From Flavobacteriaceae bacterium (GTDB lineage Bacteria; Bacteroidota; Bacteroidia; Flavobacteriales; Flavobacteriaceae), in contig JALWTD010000014.1 of the NCBI GenBank assembly GCA_027082925.1, positions 134,393 through 198,392 on the forward strand: a stretch of 64,000 bases of DNA. The letters are read 5' to 3'. The notes below the pieces were generated by a model. The model was not told the DNA's origin. It worked only from the letters and a program-made list of their open reading frames with translations, and searched no databases. Of the stretch, positions 9,823-21,723 are shown one piece after another; position 1 is the stretch's first letter; every line of letters begins with the position of its first letter. The translations under genes and the position numbers were made by a program.

Positions 9823-10281
9823 TTAGTTGAAGTTTTTTTTAATTCGGGCTAAATTACGCTTATTATCTCTATCTTTTAAAGATTCTCTCTTATCGTAATT
9901 TTTCTTTCCTTTACAAAGTGCAATATCTAATTTAGCCCAGCCTTTATCTGTTATATACAAACGCAAAGGCACAATGGTAAGTCCAACATTTTGAACTTCT
10001 TTTCTTAGCTTTTTTAGCTCTTTTTTATTCAACAGCAGTTTTCGTTCACTTTTGGGTTTGTGATTGTAGGCATGTCCGTACAAATACTCTTCAATAAACA
10101 TATTAATCACAAAGAGTTCTCCTTTTTCATTAAATTCACAAAAACTTTCTGTTATTCGAGCTTTACTCTCTCTAATAGATTTAATTTCGGTACCTGTAAG
10201 CTGTATTCCTGCCGTATATCTATCTAGTATTTCGTACTCGAAACGAGCCTTTTTATTTTGTATGTTAATTTTCTTTTGCAT
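9823..10281 (-). CDS. smpB: SsrA-binding protein
   Basis: INIQNKKARFEYEILDRYTAGIQLTGTEIKSIRE...YDKRESLKDRDNKRNLARI. Confidence 0.96.
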   Translation of the reverse strand: MQKKINIQNKKARFEYEILDRYTAGIQLTGTEIKSIRESKARITESFCEFNEKGELFVINMFIEEYLYGHAYNHKPKSERKLLLNKKELKKLRKEVQNVGLTIVPLRLYITDKGWAKLDIALCKGKKNYDKRESLKDRDNKRNLARIKKNFN

Positions 10282-10343
10282 AAAGTGCAAAGGTACTATT
10301 TTTTAAAGATAATTGTGCGATTACTCGTTTCTGAAACATTAAA

Positions 10344-10853
10344 TTATAAAGAAGGTATTTGTAACAATATTGAAGTAACTGTATTCCCTGTTATTGTTAC
10401 AATGTACAGGTTGGCGTTGTTAGTATCTTCTATTTGAGGATACTTGTCTGCTCCTATAATTTTGTTTACAAAAGACGGTGTGGTATTGCTGTGACCAACC
10501 ACTAAAACTGTTTTTCCTTTTGTTTGTTTTTGAAATTCTTCGCTATAAAGCGCTCTTGGATTGTATGGTGTAATTACTAATTTTTTAGATAAAGCCGTAG
10601 GCGTTGCTGTTTGTAATGTTCTGTTATAATTTGTAGAAAAAATCATATCAAACGGCACGTTTTTAAATACGGTGTTCCAAGTATTTGCTCTTCGTTTTCC
10701 CTTTTCTGTTAAGTTTGGATTTTTTTCTGAAGGATTTGTACGCACTTTTTCGGCATGACGTATAAAAAAGTATGTTGTAATTTCTGCTGTTTCTTGAGCA
10801 GTAATTGTTGTAAAACTTATTAAAAGTAGTAAAACAATAATGTATTTTTTCAT
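10344..10853 (-). CDS. Histidine phosphatase family protein, exported
   Basis: Signal peptide, FFIRHAEKVR, TVLVVGHSNT. Confidence 0.88.
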   Translation of the reverse strand: MKKYIIVLLLLISFTTITAQETAEITTYFFIRHAEKVRTNPSEKNPNLTEKGKRRANTWNTVFKNVPFDMIFSTNYNRTLQTATPTALSKKLVITPYNPRALYSEEFQKQTKGKTVLVVGHSNTTPSFVNKIIGADKYPQIEDTNNANLYIVTITGNTVTSILLQIPSL

Positions 10854-10884
10854 GAGTTAGGTATTTGAACAAACGAATATACAC

Positions 10885-10919
10885 AAAAAAACTCCTCAAT
10901 TCTCATTGAGGAGTTTTTT
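10885..10919. terminator. Intrinsic terminator downstream of clpB
   Basis: AAAAAACTCCTCAATtctcATTGAGGAGTTTTTT. Confidence 0.9.
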
Positions 10920-10938
10920 AATAAACTACGTTCAGTTC

Positions 10939-13527
10939 TTATTTATTTCTAAATACAATTGTATTGTCAAATGCATCAATTCGTATATGACTATCTGCCG
11001 TAATTTTACTTGCTAAAATTTCTTTTGAAAGTTCGTTCAAAATATCTTTTTGAATAACTCTCTTAACCGGTCTGGCACCAAACTGCGGGTCAAACCCTTT
11101 ATTTGCAAGTGTTTCAACAGCTTCGTCGGTATAACTAATATGAATGTCTTTTTGTAACAACATTTTAGCCAATCCGTCTAACTGAAGTTTTACAATTTGA
11201 TGAATTTCTGTTTTATTCAAAGGAGTAAACATAATAATTTCATCAATTCTATTCAAAAACTCAGGGCGAACACTTTGCTTTAATAAGCCTAATACTTCTT
11301 CTTTTGTTGTTTTGGTTATGGTTTCTCGCTTATCCATATCTATATTTTCAAATTTCTCTTGAATTAAGTGAGCTCCCATATTTGAAGTCATTATAATAAT
11401 AGTATTTCTAAAATCTGCTATTCTACCTTTATTATCTGTTAATCGTCCTTCATCTAAAACTTGCAACAAAATATTAAACGTGTCAGGGTGTGCTTTTTCA
11501 ATTTCGTCTAACAAAATTACAGAATAAGGTTTACGTCTAACAGCTTCTGTAAGTTGACCTCCCTCATCATATCCCACATATCCTGGAGGTGCACCAATTA
11601 ATCTGCTCACTGCATGACGTTCTTGATATTCACTCATATCTATACGTGTCATTGCATTCTCATCGTCAAATAAGTATTCTGCCAAAGCTTTTGCTAGTTC
11701 TGTTTTACCTACACCTGTAGTTCCTAAAAACAAGAATGTTCCTATTGGTCTTTTCTCATCTTGCAATCCTGCTCTTGAACGTCTTACAGCATCGGCAACA
11801 GCTTGTATTGCTTCATCTTGACCAACTACACGTTCGTGTAATTCTTCTTCTAAAAGCAATAGTTTTTCTCGTTCACTTTGGAGCATTTTGGTTACAGGAA
11901 TACCTGTCCATCGTGCTACAACTTCAGCAATATCTTCACGCGTTACAATTTCTTTAATTAATGCTGAGTCTTGATTTCCGGCCAATTCTTTCTGTAGCTT
12001 TTCGAGCTTATCTTGCTCGTGTTTAATTTTGCCGTATCTAATTTCGGCAACGCTACCATAATCTCCTTCACGCTCTGCACGTTCAGCTTCCAGCTTGTAT
12101 TTTTCTATAGCTTCTTTGGCTGCTTGAATGGCTTCAATGAGCTCTTTCTCACTAGTCCATTTTGCATTAATTTCATTACGTTGCTCTTTCAAGTTAGCTA
12201 ACTCTTCTTTAAGCGATGCTAACTTTTTAGTGTCGTTTTCTCGTTTAATCGCTTCAATTTCAATCTCAATTTGCATAATCTTACGATCTAATATATCTAA
12301 TTGCTCTGGCTTAGAATTAATTTCGATACGTAATTTTGCAGCAGACTCATCCATTAAATCTATGGCTTTATCTGGTAAAAATCGGTTTGAAATATAGCGT
12401 TGAGAAAGCTCTACGGCAGCAATAATAGCTTCATCTTTAATTTGTACTTTGTGATGATTCTCGTATTTTTCTTTAATACCTCTCAATATAGATATTGCAC
12501 TCTCTGTATCAGGCTCATTTACCTGTACTTTTTGGAATCTTCGTTCTAATGCTTTGTCTTTTTCAAAATACTTTTGGTACTCATCTAAAGTTGTTGCTCC
12601 AATAGCTCTCAACTCACCTCTAGCCAATGCCGGCTTTAAAATGTTAGCAGCATCCATTGCTCCTTGACCACCTCCGGCTCCAACCAATGTGTGTATTTCG
12701 TCAATAAACAACACTATTTCTCCGTTAGAAGATGTAACTTCTTTAACCACCGATTTTAAACGTTCCTCAAACTCACCTTTGTATTTTGCACCGGCAATTA
12801 GCGCTCCCATATCTAGTGAATAGATTTGCTTGTCTTTCAAATTTTCAGGAACATCACCTTTAATTATTCGGTGTGCTAAACCTTCGGCAATAGCCGTTTT
12901 ACCTGTACCTGGTTCTCCCACAAGCATTGGGTTGTTTTTTGTACGTCTTGATAAGATTTGAAGTATTCTCCTAATCTCTTCATCGCGCCCAATAACAGGA
13001 TCTAGCTTACCGTCTTTTGCCAATTGATTTAAATGACGGGCATACTTATTTAATGAATTATAGGTTTCTTCAGCACTTTGAGATGTTACATTGCTTCCTT
13101 TTCTCAATTCAGAAATTGCTGCTTTTAATTCTTTTTCAGCAATACCTTGATCTTTTAAAATTTGTGAAGTTGTATCGCCTGTTTTTAAAATAGCTAACAG
13201 TAAATGCTCAATAGATACAAATTCATCATTCATTTTTTTCGCTTCAGATGTTGCTGTATTAAGCATTTTTGAAGCGTTACTTGAAAGCATTATTTCTCCT
13301 CCAGATACTTTTGCATAGCTTTCAAGAGTTTTATCTATCATACTTTTAAGCAACGATGTATTTACTCCTAATTTTTTCAATAAAAAAGGCGTAACGTTTT
13401 CATCTACTTCAAAAATTCCCTTTAGAATATGAGAATCTTCTATTTGTTGATGTCCATAACCCTGCGCTATTTGTTGCGCTTGTTGTATGGCTTCTTGTGA
13501 TTTTATAGTAAATTTATTAAAGTTCAT
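10939..13527 (-). CDS. clpB: ATP-dependent chaperone ClpB
   Basis: [18 protein letters not shown]; two AAA modules [15 protein letters not shown] and [36 protein letters not shown]-track N-terminal extension looks non-coding. Confidence 0.97.
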   Translation of the reverse strand: MNFNKFTIKSQEAIQQAQQIAQGYGHQQIEDSHILKGIFEVDENVTPFLLKKLGVNTSLLKSMIDKTLESYAKVSGGEIMLSSNASKMLNTATSEAKKMNDEFVSIEHLLLAILKTGDTTSQILKDQGIAEKELKAAISELRKGSNVTSQSAEETYNSLNKYARHLNQLAKDGKLDPVIGRDEEIRRILQILSRRTKNNPMLVGEPGTGKTAIAEGLAHRIIKGDVPENLKDKQIYSLDMGALIAGAKYKGEFEERLKSVVKEVTSSNGEIVLFIDEIHTLVGAGGGQGAMDAANILKPALARGELRAIGATTLDEYQKYFEKDKALERRFQKVQVNEPDTESAISILRGIKEKYENHHKVQIKDEAIIAAVELSQRYISNRFLPDKAIDLMDESAAKLRIEINSKPEQLDILDRKIMQIEIEIEAIKRENDTKKLASLKEELANLKEQRNEINAKWTSEKELIEAIQAAKEAIEKYKLEAERAEREGDYGSVAEIRYGKIKHEQDKLEKLQKELAGNQDSALIKEIVTREDIAEVVARWTGIPVTKMLQSEREKLLLLEEELHERVVGQDEAIQAVADAVRRSRAGLQDEKRPIGTFLFLGTTGVGKTELAKALAEYLFDDENAMTRIDMSEYQERHAVSRLIGAPPGYVGYDEGGQLTEAVRRKPYSVILLDEIEKAHPDTFNILLQVLDEGRLTDNKGRIADFRNTIIIMTSNMGAHLIQEKFENIDMDKRETITKTTKEEVLGLLKQSVRPEFLNRIDEIIMFTPLNKTEIHQIVKLQLDGLAKMLLQKDIHISYTDEAVETLANKGFDPQFGARPVKRVIQKDILNELSKEILASKITADSHIRIDAFDNTIVFRNK

Positions 13528-13671
13528 ATTTTTTCGTGTTTTGTTTTTTATATTTGAATTCTCAAAGAGCATTCCAATTGTAAAAGCTTTAAATAGGCGG
13601 TCATTATGTCTTGTTTTTTGGTGAGTTTCAGACAAAATGTCTATATTTTACACTATATCGCAATTTTTTAA

Positions 13672-14070
13672 ATGGGAATATTTAATAATTTTTTTAAAAG
13701 TAATGAAGGTAGTGAATCTAGTTCTAATTGTAATTGGATTCCGTTGACAAGTAATAGTCAAATTGAAGAAATACAAGCTCTTTCTTCTGAAGGCACTATT
13801 GTAATTTTTAAACATAGTACCCGATGTAGTATAAGTAGTGTGGTTTTAAGCAGGTTTGAGAAAGAATGCAATTTTACCTCAAATGATGCCGTAAAATTAT
13901 ACCTGCTAGATTTACTTTCTTTTAGAACTCTATCAAACAGTATAGCGCAGGTGTTTAATATTCCTCACCAATCACCACAACTTATTGTAATTAAAAACAA
14001 TACTGTTGTTTACAGCGCATCTCACTTTTCAATAAGCATTGATAAAGTGAAAACAATACTTTCGCAATAA
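13672..14070 (+). CDS. ytxJ: Bacillithiol-associated redox protein YtxJ-like (DUF2847)
   Basis: IVIFKHSTRCSISSVVLSRFE...FNIPHQSPQLIVIKNNTVVYSASH. Confidence 0.87.
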   Translation: MGIFNNFFKSNEGSESSSNCNWIPLTSNSQIEEIQALSSEGTIVIFKHSTRCSISSVVLSRFEKECNFTSNDAVKLYLLDLLSFRTLSNSIAQVFNIPHQSPQLIVIKNNTVVYSASHFSISIDKVKTILSQ

Positions 14071-14072
14071 GT

Positions 14073-15257
14073 TTAATTGAATGGATGCTTTAAAATAATT
14101 TTTTTGATACGTCTTTTTAAATCTTGACCGGTATCATAAATCATTTGCTCATTACTTGGAAAAGGTATATAGTCTCCTAATAAATTTAACGATTTATTAT
14201 CTAGCGCCGCTTTGTTTCCTACACATATTGCAAAATGATGCTCAAACGTAAACTCACTTGACAAAGGATAGGTTTCAACGGTTTCGTTTGTTGTGTAGTT
14301 ACGATATAAAATGGTACCAACAACTTGAACAGACTTTGTTTGTGTAATTTCTTTAAACTTACATGTTACTTTTTTGTAGATGGTTTCTTTTATGTTATTT
14401 CCTAAGGAATCTTTGATATAATCGCCATGAGCATCAACCAAATACTTCCAACCATCTTTTACACGTTTCTCTTTTACAGTCTCTTTCTCATACACTTGTT
14501 CCGGTGATATATTTATTTGAATAATGGAGATTGTAAGATGTGAATTGTAGTTGATATTAGCTTGTTTTTGATTGTGATATGTTGTCCAAAAATCATCTAA
14601 TCCATATGTATCAAAATCGAGTAAATCTTTTTCGAGACTTATTGGAATTACTTTTTCAGACTCATTTTGCATAGACACATATACAAAATTTGTTCCGTTA
14701 AACTTTGCTACATTTAATAAAGAGTCTGTTTTTTTATAATTCGGATTTATCTCATTAAGATATGATAAATCATCGTAAACAACTCTAAAATCATTTTTAC
14801 TTTTAGCTGTTTTAAGTTTCTGAAGCGAACCATTGTAAAGGTATTTTGAAAGTTTACTTCTAACAGTTTCTATTTTGTTTGAATAGTCGTAAAATTTAAA
14901 TACAGCGTTTCTTTTGTGCTTGTAAACAGGTAGAGGCAAAAGAGGCTTGATTAAATCTTGACGCTGTTTTAAATCTAGATACAAATTAAAAATAGCCTCT
15001 AAATTTGATGGATTTTCTGAAGATTTTAATGCCGCAATGTCTTCTTTGTTTTTTTGCATCGCCTTTTTATAAGCATCTTCAAGCATTAAAATATATGACT
15101 GGTTGCTTTTTTTGGTTTTGTTTTTACGTAGGTGTTTAACTGCAACGGCAATAGCATTATCATAATTACCATTATTAATAGATTGCTGTGTTTTTTTTAC
15201 ACTATTGCACGAAATTAGAAATACCGAAACTACTAGAAAGTAAAATACTTTTTTCAT
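14073..15257 (-). CDS. Lipoprotein of unknown function
   Basis: MKKVFYFLVVSVFLISCNSVKKT lipobox; no recognised domain. Confidence 0.7.
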   Translation of the reverse strand: MKKVFYFLVVSVFLISCNSVKKTQQSINNGNYDNAIAVAVKHLRKNKTKKSNQSYILMLEDAYKKAMQKNKEDIAALKSSENPSNLEAIFNLYLDLKQRQDLIKPLLPLPVYKHKRNAVFKFYDYSNKIETVRSKLSKYLYNGSLQKLKTAKSKNDFRVVYDDLSYLNEINPNYKKTDSLLNVAKFNGTNFVYVSMQNESEKVIPISLEKDLLDFDTYGLDDFWTTYHNQKQANINYNSHLTISIIQINISPEQVYEKETVKEKRVKDGWKYLVDAHGDYIKDSLGNNIKETIYKKVTCKFKEITQTKSVQVVGTILYRNYTTNETVETYPLSSEFTFEHHFAICVGNKAALDNKSLNLLGDYIPFPSNEQMIYDTGQDLKRRIKKIILKHPFN

Positions 15258-16544
15258 TTATTTTAATGTTACTGGAGGAAGTATTTTTCCGGTACATTTT
15301 CCAAAACCTATTCTAACATTTTCATTTTCGCAATAACCTCTTATAATAACATTATCTCCATCGTTAAAAAATACACGTTGCGTGCCATCTTTTAATGTGA
15401 TAGGTTTTTTTCCTGCCCAGGCTAACTCTAACATAGATCCAAAACTGTTTTGGGTTGGCCCAGATATTGTTCCGCTTCCCATCATATCTCCGGCTCTAAC
15501 ATTACATCCATTAATTGTATGATGCGCCAATTGTTGTGCCATTGTCCAGTATAAATACTTAAAATTGGTGGTTGTCAATAAATTTAAATCGCCGTTTTCT
15601 GTTTCTAAAAATGCTTTAATTTTAACATCAAAAGTACCATCGGTACGTGTTTGTTGTAAGTAGGGAAGAGGTTTTATATCTTGTTTAGGGCTCTCGCACC
15701 TAAATGGTTCTAAAGCATCCATCGTTACAATCCAAGGTGAAATTGTAGAGGCAAAACTCTTTCCTAAAAACGGTCCTAAAGGCACGTATTCCCATTTTTG
15801 GATATCTCGAGCACTCCAATCGTTAAATAACACCATTCCAAAAATATATTCTTCGGCTTCATCAACAGGAATTGGTTCTCCTAAATGATTTGCTGCTGTA
15901 GTTATAAAAGCTGTTTCAACTTCCATATCTACAAGTTTTGAAGGGCCAAAAACAGGGGTGCTTTCTCCCTGAGGTAATGTTTGGCCATAAGGTCTGTGAA
16001 TTGGTGTTCCTGAAACAACAATAGACGATGCTCTACCGTGATAACCTACCGGAATGTGTAACCAGTTAGGCATTAACGCATTGTCTTTTCCTCTAAACAT
16101 AACACCTACGTTAGTTGCATGCTCTTTACTAGAATAAAAATCGGTATAATCACCAACATCAATAGGTAACAGCATTTCAACTTCGTTTACATCAAAAATT
16201 ATAATATCTCTATGTGCTTTATTGTCTCTTAGTTTTGGGTTTTTGGCATCAAACACATCCGCAATTCTATTACGCACCAATCGCCATGTTTTTCTTCCAT
16301 CGGCAATAAAATCGTTTAAAGAATCTTGCATAAAAATATCGTCTGTTAAAGGAATACCTTCAAAATAACCTAACTGATGAAAAGCACCTAAGTCTATCGC
16401 ACACTCACCAATTCGTGTTCCAATGGTTATAATATCATCTTTGGTAATAAATACTCCAAAAGGAATATTTTGTATTGGAAAGTCACAGTTTTCAGGAGTC
16501 TCTAACCACGATTTTCTGTCTGGATTATTTGCCGTTATTTGCAT
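15258..16544 (-). CDS. fahA: Fumarylacetoacetase
   Basis: NIPFGVFI...HIPVGYHGRASSIVVSGTPIHRPYGQ...FNDWSARDIQKWEYVPLGPFLGKSF. Confidence 0.96.
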   Translation of the reverse strand: MQITANNPDRKSWLETPENCDFPIQNIPFGVFITKDDIITIGTRIGECAIDLGAFHQLGYFEGIPLTDDIFMQDSLNDFIADGRKTWRLVRNRIADVFDAKNPKLRDNKAHRDIIIFDVNEVEMLLPIDVGDYTDFYSSKEHATNVGVMFRGKDNALMPNWLHIPVGYHGRASSIVVSGTPIHRPYGQTLPQGESTPVFGPSKLVDMEVETAFITTAANHLGEPIPVDEAEEYIFGMVLFNDWSARDIQKWEYVPLGPFLGKSFASTISPWIVTMDALEPFRCESPKQDIKPLPYLQQTRTDGTFDVKIKAFLETENGDLNLLTTTNFKYLYWTMAQQLAHHTINGCNVRAGDMMGSGTISGPTQNSFGSMLELAWAGKKPITLKDGTQRVFFNDGDNVIIRGYCENENVRIGFGKCTGKILPPVTLK

Positions 16545-16623
16545 ATATACGTTGTGTGTTATTGCTATTAGTAAAATTTATTTCAAATATATAAGAAACT
16601 TCTTAAATGCAAAATGAAATTAC

Positions 16624-16631
16624 TACTTTTG
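16624..16631 (+). promoter_or_regulatory. -7 promoter element TACTTTTG upstream of glyA
   Basis: Matches TAnnTTTG, 33 nt before the glyA ATG. Confidence 0.55.
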
Positions 16632-16664
16632 CCATAATTTTAACTTTTAAAACCGCAATATACA

Positions 16665-17939
16665 ATGCAACGCGACCAGATTATTTTTGATTTAATTCAA
16701 GATGAAAAAAACCGACAAGAAACAGGTTTAGAACTTATTGCTTCTGAAAACTTTGTAAGCGACCAAGTTATGGAAGCTATGGGTTCTGTTTTAACAAATA
16801 AATACGCCGAAGGGTATCCTAATAAACGCTACTATGGTGGTTGTGAGGTAGTTGATATTGTTGAACAGATTGCTATTGATAGAGCTAAAGAACTTTTTGG
16901 TGCTGAATATGTAAATGTGCAGCCTCATTCAGGCTCTCAAGCCAATGCAGCTGTGTACCATGCCGTATTAAATCCGGGCGATAAAATTTTAGGGTTTGAC
17001 TTGTCACACGGAGGACACTTAACCCACGGATCTCCTGTAAACTTTTCAGGAAAACTTTACAAAACATCGTTTTATGGTGTTGATAAAGAAACCGGAGTAT
17101 TAAACTATGATAAAATTTTAGAAGTTGCCAAAAAGGAAAAACCAAAACTAATTATTGCCGGAGCTTCAGCATATTCTAGAGATATTGACTTTGAAAAATT
17201 TAGAGAAATTGCCGATAGCGTTGGAGCCTTATTAATGGCCGATATTTCGCATCCGGCGGGGCTTATAGCTAAAGGTATTTTAAATGATCCTATTCCTCAT
17301 TGTCATTTTGTAACTACTACAACGCACAAAACGTTGCGAGGACCTAGAGGAGGAATTATTATGATGGGAAAAGATTTTGACAATCCTTTTGGACAAAAAT
17401 TAAAAAATGGAAACCTAAAAAAAATGTCGTCTCTCCTTAATTCTGCCGTATTTCCCGGAAATCAAGGAGGACCTCTTGAACACGTAATTGCTGCTAAAGC
17501 GGTTGCTTTTGGTGAAGCGTTAACCGATGATTTTTTACATTATCAAATTCAAGTAAAGAAAAATGCCGGTGCTATGGCAAATGCTTTTACAGAAAAAGGG
17601 TACGAAATTATTTCAGGAGGAACGGATAATCATTGTATGCTTATAGATTTAAGAAATAAAAACATTACCGGTAAAGAAGCAGAAAACGCGTTGGTAAGAG
17701 CCGATATTACCGTAAATAAAAATATGGTACCGTTTGATGACAAATCACCTTTTGTTACTTCTGGAATTAGAGTTGGAACTGCTGCCGTAACTACACGAGG
17801 ATTAAAAGAGACTGATATGGTTACTATTGTTGATTTAATTGACGAGGTTATTCAGAACTTTAACAACGATAAAACACTAGAAACCGTTGCTAACAAAGTA
17901 AATGATATGATGGCTAACAAACCATTATTTAACTGTTAA
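16665..17939 (+). CDS. glyA: Serine hydroxymethyltransferase
   Basis: [39 protein letters not shown]...[15 protein letters not shown]. Confidence 0.98.
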   Translation: MQRDQIIFDLIQDEKNRQETGLELIASENFVSDQVMEAMGSVLTNKYAEGYPNKRYYGGCEVVDIVEQIAIDRAKELFGAEYVNVQPHSGSQANAAVYHAVLNPGDKILGFDLSHGGHLTHGSPVNFSGKLYKTSFYGVDKETGVLNYDKILEVAKKEKPKLIIAGASAYSRDIDFEKFREIADSVGALLMADISHPAGLIAKGILNDPIPHCHFVTTTTHKTLRGPRGGIIMMGKDFDNPFGQKLKNGNLKKMSSLLNSAVFPGNQGGPLEHVIAAKAVAFGEALTDDFLHYQIQVKKNAGAMANAFTEKGYEIISGGTDNHCMLIDLRNKNITGKEAENALVRADITVNKNMVPFDDKSPFVTSGIRVGTAAVTTRGLKETDMVTIVDLIDEVIQNFNNDKTLETVANKVNDMMANKPLFNC

Positions 17940-17953
17940 ATACCTGTTTAGAA

Positions 17954-17987
17954 CAAAAAAAGCCTACTAAAAAGTAGGCTTTTTTTA
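17954..17987. terminator. Intrinsic terminator between convergent glyA and rmuC
   Basis: AAAAAAAGCCTACTaaaAAGTAGGCTTTTTTT. Confidence 0.9.
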
Positions 17988-19301
17988 TACGTCTTCATTT
18001 GCTCTGTCTAAAATATTTTGTGGCAACGATTTTTTTGTTTTTGCACCTAACTTTTTAAGGTTCTGTACTTTTCGAATCATATTTCCTTTTCCTGTTGAGA
18101 GTTTGTTCATAGCGTTTTGATAACTTTCTTGAGATGAATGTAATGCTTTTCCTATTTTTATTAAATCCTGAACAAAACCTTCAAATTTATCGTATAACAA
18201 TCCGCTCTCTTTAGCAATCTCTAGCACATTTCGTTTTTGATCTTCTTGTTTCCATATAGAAGCTACCGTGCTTAGAGTTGCTAATAGGGTAGATGTAGAA
18301 ACCAAAACTACATTTTTATCAAGAGCTTCTAAATAAATAGTACGCTCTTCTTGCAAGGCAATTAGTAGCGCCGGCTCTATAGGTACAAACATTAAAACAT
18401 AATCCGGTGTATTAATTCCGTAAAGATTGCTGTAGTTTTTTTCACCCAACTCTTTAAAGTGCTTTTTAATACTTATTAAATGATTTTTTAAGGCTCTTTT
18501 TTGTGTTTCTTCATCTTCTGCATTAAAGTAGTTTTCGTAAGCAGTTAACGAAACTTTCGAATCAATTATTAAATGTCTGTTATCGGGTAAGTTAACTATA
18601 AAGTCGGGTTTCTTTAGTAAATTATCTGCATCTCTAAAACCACCTTGTGTTGTAAAGTGCACGTCTTTGGTAAGCCCCGATTTCTCTAACAATACTTCTA
18701 GCTGAATTTCACCCCAATCTCCTTGAGTTTTAGATTCTCCTTTTAAAGCATTTGTCAAATTAATAGCATCTTGACTCATTTGTAAGTTTAGTGATTCTAA
18801 CGATTTTATTTTTTCTATAAGTGCAGAGTTTCGCTGAATATCTTCTTTATTTACTTCTTCTACTTTTTTCTCAAAAGACTGTATCTTTTCCTGCAACGGT
18901 GTTAAAATATTTTTAAGATTTTCTTTATTTTGTTGCGTAAACTTAAACGACTTTTCTTCTAGTATTTTATTTGCTAAAATTTCAAAATCTTTAGCTAATT
19001 TTTCTTGTGTTTTCGACAAATCTTCTTTCTGAAACTCTAATTTTTCTTTTAAATGACTTATCTCTCCTTGTTTTTGAGTGTTTTGCGCTGCAAGCTCTTC
19101 TTTTTTAGCTTGAAGTGCTTTCATTTCCGCTCTTAAGCTATCAATCGTTTCTTCAGCTGTTTTTTTTACTTCTGCTAATAATTCATTTTTCGTTTTTAAA
19201 GCCGATTTTTCTTTTTCAAAAGAAACACGATTTAACAACTTTCCTATAAAAACACCTATTCCTACACCTATGAGTAAACTTAAAATAACTATAAAATCCA
19301 T
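17985..19301 (-). CDS. rmuC: DNA recombination protein RmuC
   Basis: N-terminal TM, coiled coil, KGESKTQGDWGEIQLEVLLEKSGL, KPDFIVNLPDNRHLIIDSKVSLTAYENY. Confidence 0.94.
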   Translation of the reverse strand: MDFIVILSLLIGVGIGVFIGKLLNRVSFEKEKSALKTKNELLAEVKKTAEETIDSLRAEMKALQAKKEELAAQNTQKQGEISHLKEKLEFQKEDLSKTQEKLAKDFEILANKILEEKSFKFTQQNKENLKNILTPLQEKIQSFEKKVEEVNKEDIQRNSALIEKIKSLESLNLQMSQDAINLTNALKGESKTQGDWGEIQLEVLLEKSGLTKDVHFTTQGGFRDADNLLKKPDFIVNLPDNRHLIIDSKVSLTAYENYFNAEDEETQKRALKNHLISIKKHFKELGEKNYSNLYGINTPDYVLMFVPIEPALLIALQEERTIYLEALDKNVVLVSTSTLLATLSTVASIWKQEDQKRNVLEIAKESGLLYDKFEGFVQDLIKIGKALHSSQESYQNAMNKLSTGKGNMIRKVQNLKKLGAKTKKSLPQNILDRANEDV

Positions 19302-19307
19302 GTCTTA

Positions 19308-19850
19308 CTAATTAAAGTTTATTATTTGATATCCTTCACTTTGGTATTCAACTAAAACCGTTAAAGCTGAAAGTGCCATTTTAACATTTTCCGACTTTTC
19401 TTCTAATTTAAATCCTTTTGCAAAAAAAGATTGACCACATACGTACATCTCTACATTTGCCTCACGTAATTGACTGATAAGTTCTTGATTTGGGTTTAAA
19501 ACACCATAGTAGTCTTTAAACGATAAATTGGCTAAAGCATCTTTTGTTGCAGCACCATGAAGCACTACCACAACCTTCAAATTTTGTAAGGGAACACCTT
19601 GTTGTACATGCATATTTAAAAATCTAGCAACCGTATTTATAAGTGGATTAATTCCTTTTTTCTTTGAAGCATCGGTAAAAATATCAAAAATTACCTTGTA
19701 TTGCTTATCTGTTTTTAGAACTAGCTCAGGATTTTGTATTTGAAATACCTTTCCATAACCTTTAACTGCTGGTCCAACAACCGTTTTTACTTCCTGAGCA
19801 TTTATCGCTATAAAATGAAATATAGCTACTAAAAAAAATATTCTCTTCAT
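19308..19850 (-). CDS. Exported DsrE family protein
   Basis: Signal peptide; KVVVVLHGAATKDAL, VEMYVCGQSFF. Confidence 0.8.
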   Translation of the reverse strand: MKRIFFLVAIFHFIAINAQEVKTVVGPAVKGYGKVFQIQNPELVLKTDKQYKVIFDIFTDASKKKGINPLINTVARFLNMHVQQGVPLQNLKVVVVLHGAATKDALANLSFKDYYGVLNPNQELISQLREANVEMYVCGQSFFAKGFKLEEKSENVKMALSALTVLVEYQSEGYQIINFN

Positions 19851-19955
19851 TATTTAAAGCTTTTTAACAACAATTGCAGCATATAAAAGTAAGATTTTTA
19901 TATTTGCTGAAATAACTTGAAGTTTAAAATAAAAACGGAGTTATTAACAATTTAT

Positions 19956-20501
19956 ATGAAAACACTTACACGATTTATTTTATACACCCTGCTAGGGTGG
20001 AAAACTGTTGGAAACTTTGATAAAAATTTAAAAAAGTGCGTTATTATAGGTGCTCCTCACACGCATTGGCTCGATTTCCCTCTTGGAATTGCAGTGAAAT
20101 TTGCTGAAGAAGTACCTGCTAACTATATTGGAAAGGCATCGCTCTTTAAACCTCCGTTCGGATTTATTTTTAAATGGCTTGGAGGAGCTCCGGTAGATAG
20201 AACAAAAAGCAATAACAGGGTACAATCTATTATTGACCTTTTTAATAGTAAAGAACGGTTTATTTTAGCAATGTCTCCAGAAGGTACTCGTAAAAAAACT
20301 ACCAAATGGAAAACAGGATTTTACTACATTGCAAAAGGGGCAAATGTACCTATTGTAATGATGACTTTTGATTTTAAAAATAAGCAAGTTAAAGTATCTG
20401 AACCGTACTACACCACCAATAATATGGAAGCCGATTTTAACCATATATATAACTTTTACAGTGGTGTTAAAGGTAAAATTCCTGAAAATTTTAATTTGTA
20501 A
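19956..20501 (+). CDS. 1-acyl-sn-glycerol-3-phosphate acyltransferase-like protein
   Basis: APHTHWLDFPLG, GGAPVDRTK, SPEGTRKKT. Confidence 0.88.
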   Translation: MKTLTRFILYTLLGWKTVGNFDKNLKKCVIIGAPHTHWLDFPLGIAVKFAEEVPANYIGKASLFKPPFGFIFKWLGGAPVDRTKSNNRVQSIIDLFNSKERFILAMSPEGTRKKTTKWKTGFYYIAKGANVPIVMMTFDFKNKQVKVSEPYYTTNNMEADFNHIYNFYSGVKGKIPENFNL

Positions 20502-21711
20502 GCGCCACTATATTTCGCTTAAATAGCGGTATAGAAATAAGAAGCATTACTAGGCCTATTAAACCTAAAACACCTATTCTTGGTAAAATTTCAACTATAG
20601 AGAGATTTCTCCAAAAAATATCGTAATAACCTTGAATCCCCCAGTAATTTAAACTTATTACTGCAATTTTTTGCATAATATTAGGCATAACAAATAGCGG
20701 AATCATACTTCCTCCAATAGCCGACATCAATAAAATAATAATGGTGCTTAAATTTTGTAACTGCTGTCTTGTTTTTGATACCGAAACTAAGAATACACCA
20801 AAACTTGAGACAGAAAAGGCTACAGCTATTGTAAGTAAAATAAGACTTGTAATGTCTTTAAATATTGGCAATCCAAAAGCTATCCACGAAAAAACAAACA
20901 TGGTAACTAACTGCAACATAGAAATAAATAAAGTAGCTAACATTTTACCATATAAAATAGCCGTTGGCTTTATAGGTGTGTAAAGCAGGCGAGATAACGT
21001 TCCCGATTCTTTTTCCTCTAACAAACCACCTCCAACACCAGAAATACTAAATAACAGCATCATAATTGCTGTACCAGCAACTGCTTGTATCAATCCTAAA
21101 TTTCCGGTATCGGAAGATTTTTTTACAACAGGCACTGCGCTAACAACTGTTGAAATCTTATTTTTTAATGAAACTTTTGAAACATCGGTTAAAATACGCT
21201 GTTTTAAATCTGCGGGCATAGATTTAAACTTGGTATCCATATAGTGCGCTATTTTATGCATATATAGTTGAGATCCAATGGTATTCATAACAACTCCGGT
21301 AACTATTGATTGTAGCATTTTTGCTTCAAACGGATTTGCAGCATCGTACTTGAAAACAATAGGCAGTTTTTTTGATAAAAGTAATGAGTCTTTAAGTCCT
21401 TCATTTAAGATTAAAAATCCGGCATTTTTCCCCTTTAATAGAGCTTTATTTCCTTCTTCCAAAGTAACTTGTACCAAATTAATCGTGCTTAGCGTATCTA
21501 ACTGTACTTTTATTTTCTTCGAAATTAAAGATGTATCAAAACGTGTGTACAATAACGTAACTTGTTTGTTTTCAGAAGATGACATTGAAATACCTCCAAA
21601 AGCAAAAGCAAATAACGATATTAATAGAATGGGTATTAAAAAGGTTAGTACTACGTTTTTTTTGTTTGAAAAAAACAACTTTAAATCTTTTTTAAATATG
21701 GTTACTATCAT
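20491..21711 (-). CDS. ABC-2 type transporter permease
   Basis: Multi-TM; LLEEKESGTLSRLLYTPIKPTAILYGK. Confidence 0.9.
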   Translation of the reverse strand: MIVTIFKKDLKLFFSNKKNVVLTFLIPILLISLFAFAFGGISMSSSENKQVTLLYTRFDTSLISKKIKVQLDTLSTINLVQVTLEEGNKALLKGKNAGFLILNEGLKDSLLLSKKLPIVFKYDAANPFEAKMLQSIVTGVVMNTIGSQLYMHKIAHYMDTKFKSMPADLKQRILTDVSKVSLKNKISTVVSAVPVVKKSSDTGNLGLIQAVAGTAIMMLLFSISGVGGGLLEEKESGTLSRLLYTPIKPTAILYGKMLATLFISMLQLVTMFVFSWIAFGLPIFKDITSLILLTIAVAFSVSSFGVFLVSVSKTRQQLQNLSTIIILLMSAIGGSMIPLFVMPNIMQKIAVISLNYWGIQGYYDIFWRNLSIVEILPRIGVLGLIGLVMLLISIPLFKRNIVALTN

Positions 21712-21723
21712 TTTTGTGTGTGT

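Noticed and set aside
11736-12397. Plus-strand ORFs antisense to clpB
   Set aside because: Low-complexity shadow ORFs opposite a well-supported gene; same for other antisense ORFs in the track.
13528-13635. N-terminal extension of ClpB ORF
   Set aside because: [16 protein letters not shown] at 13527 is the usual ClpB start; upstream residues look like untranslated leader.
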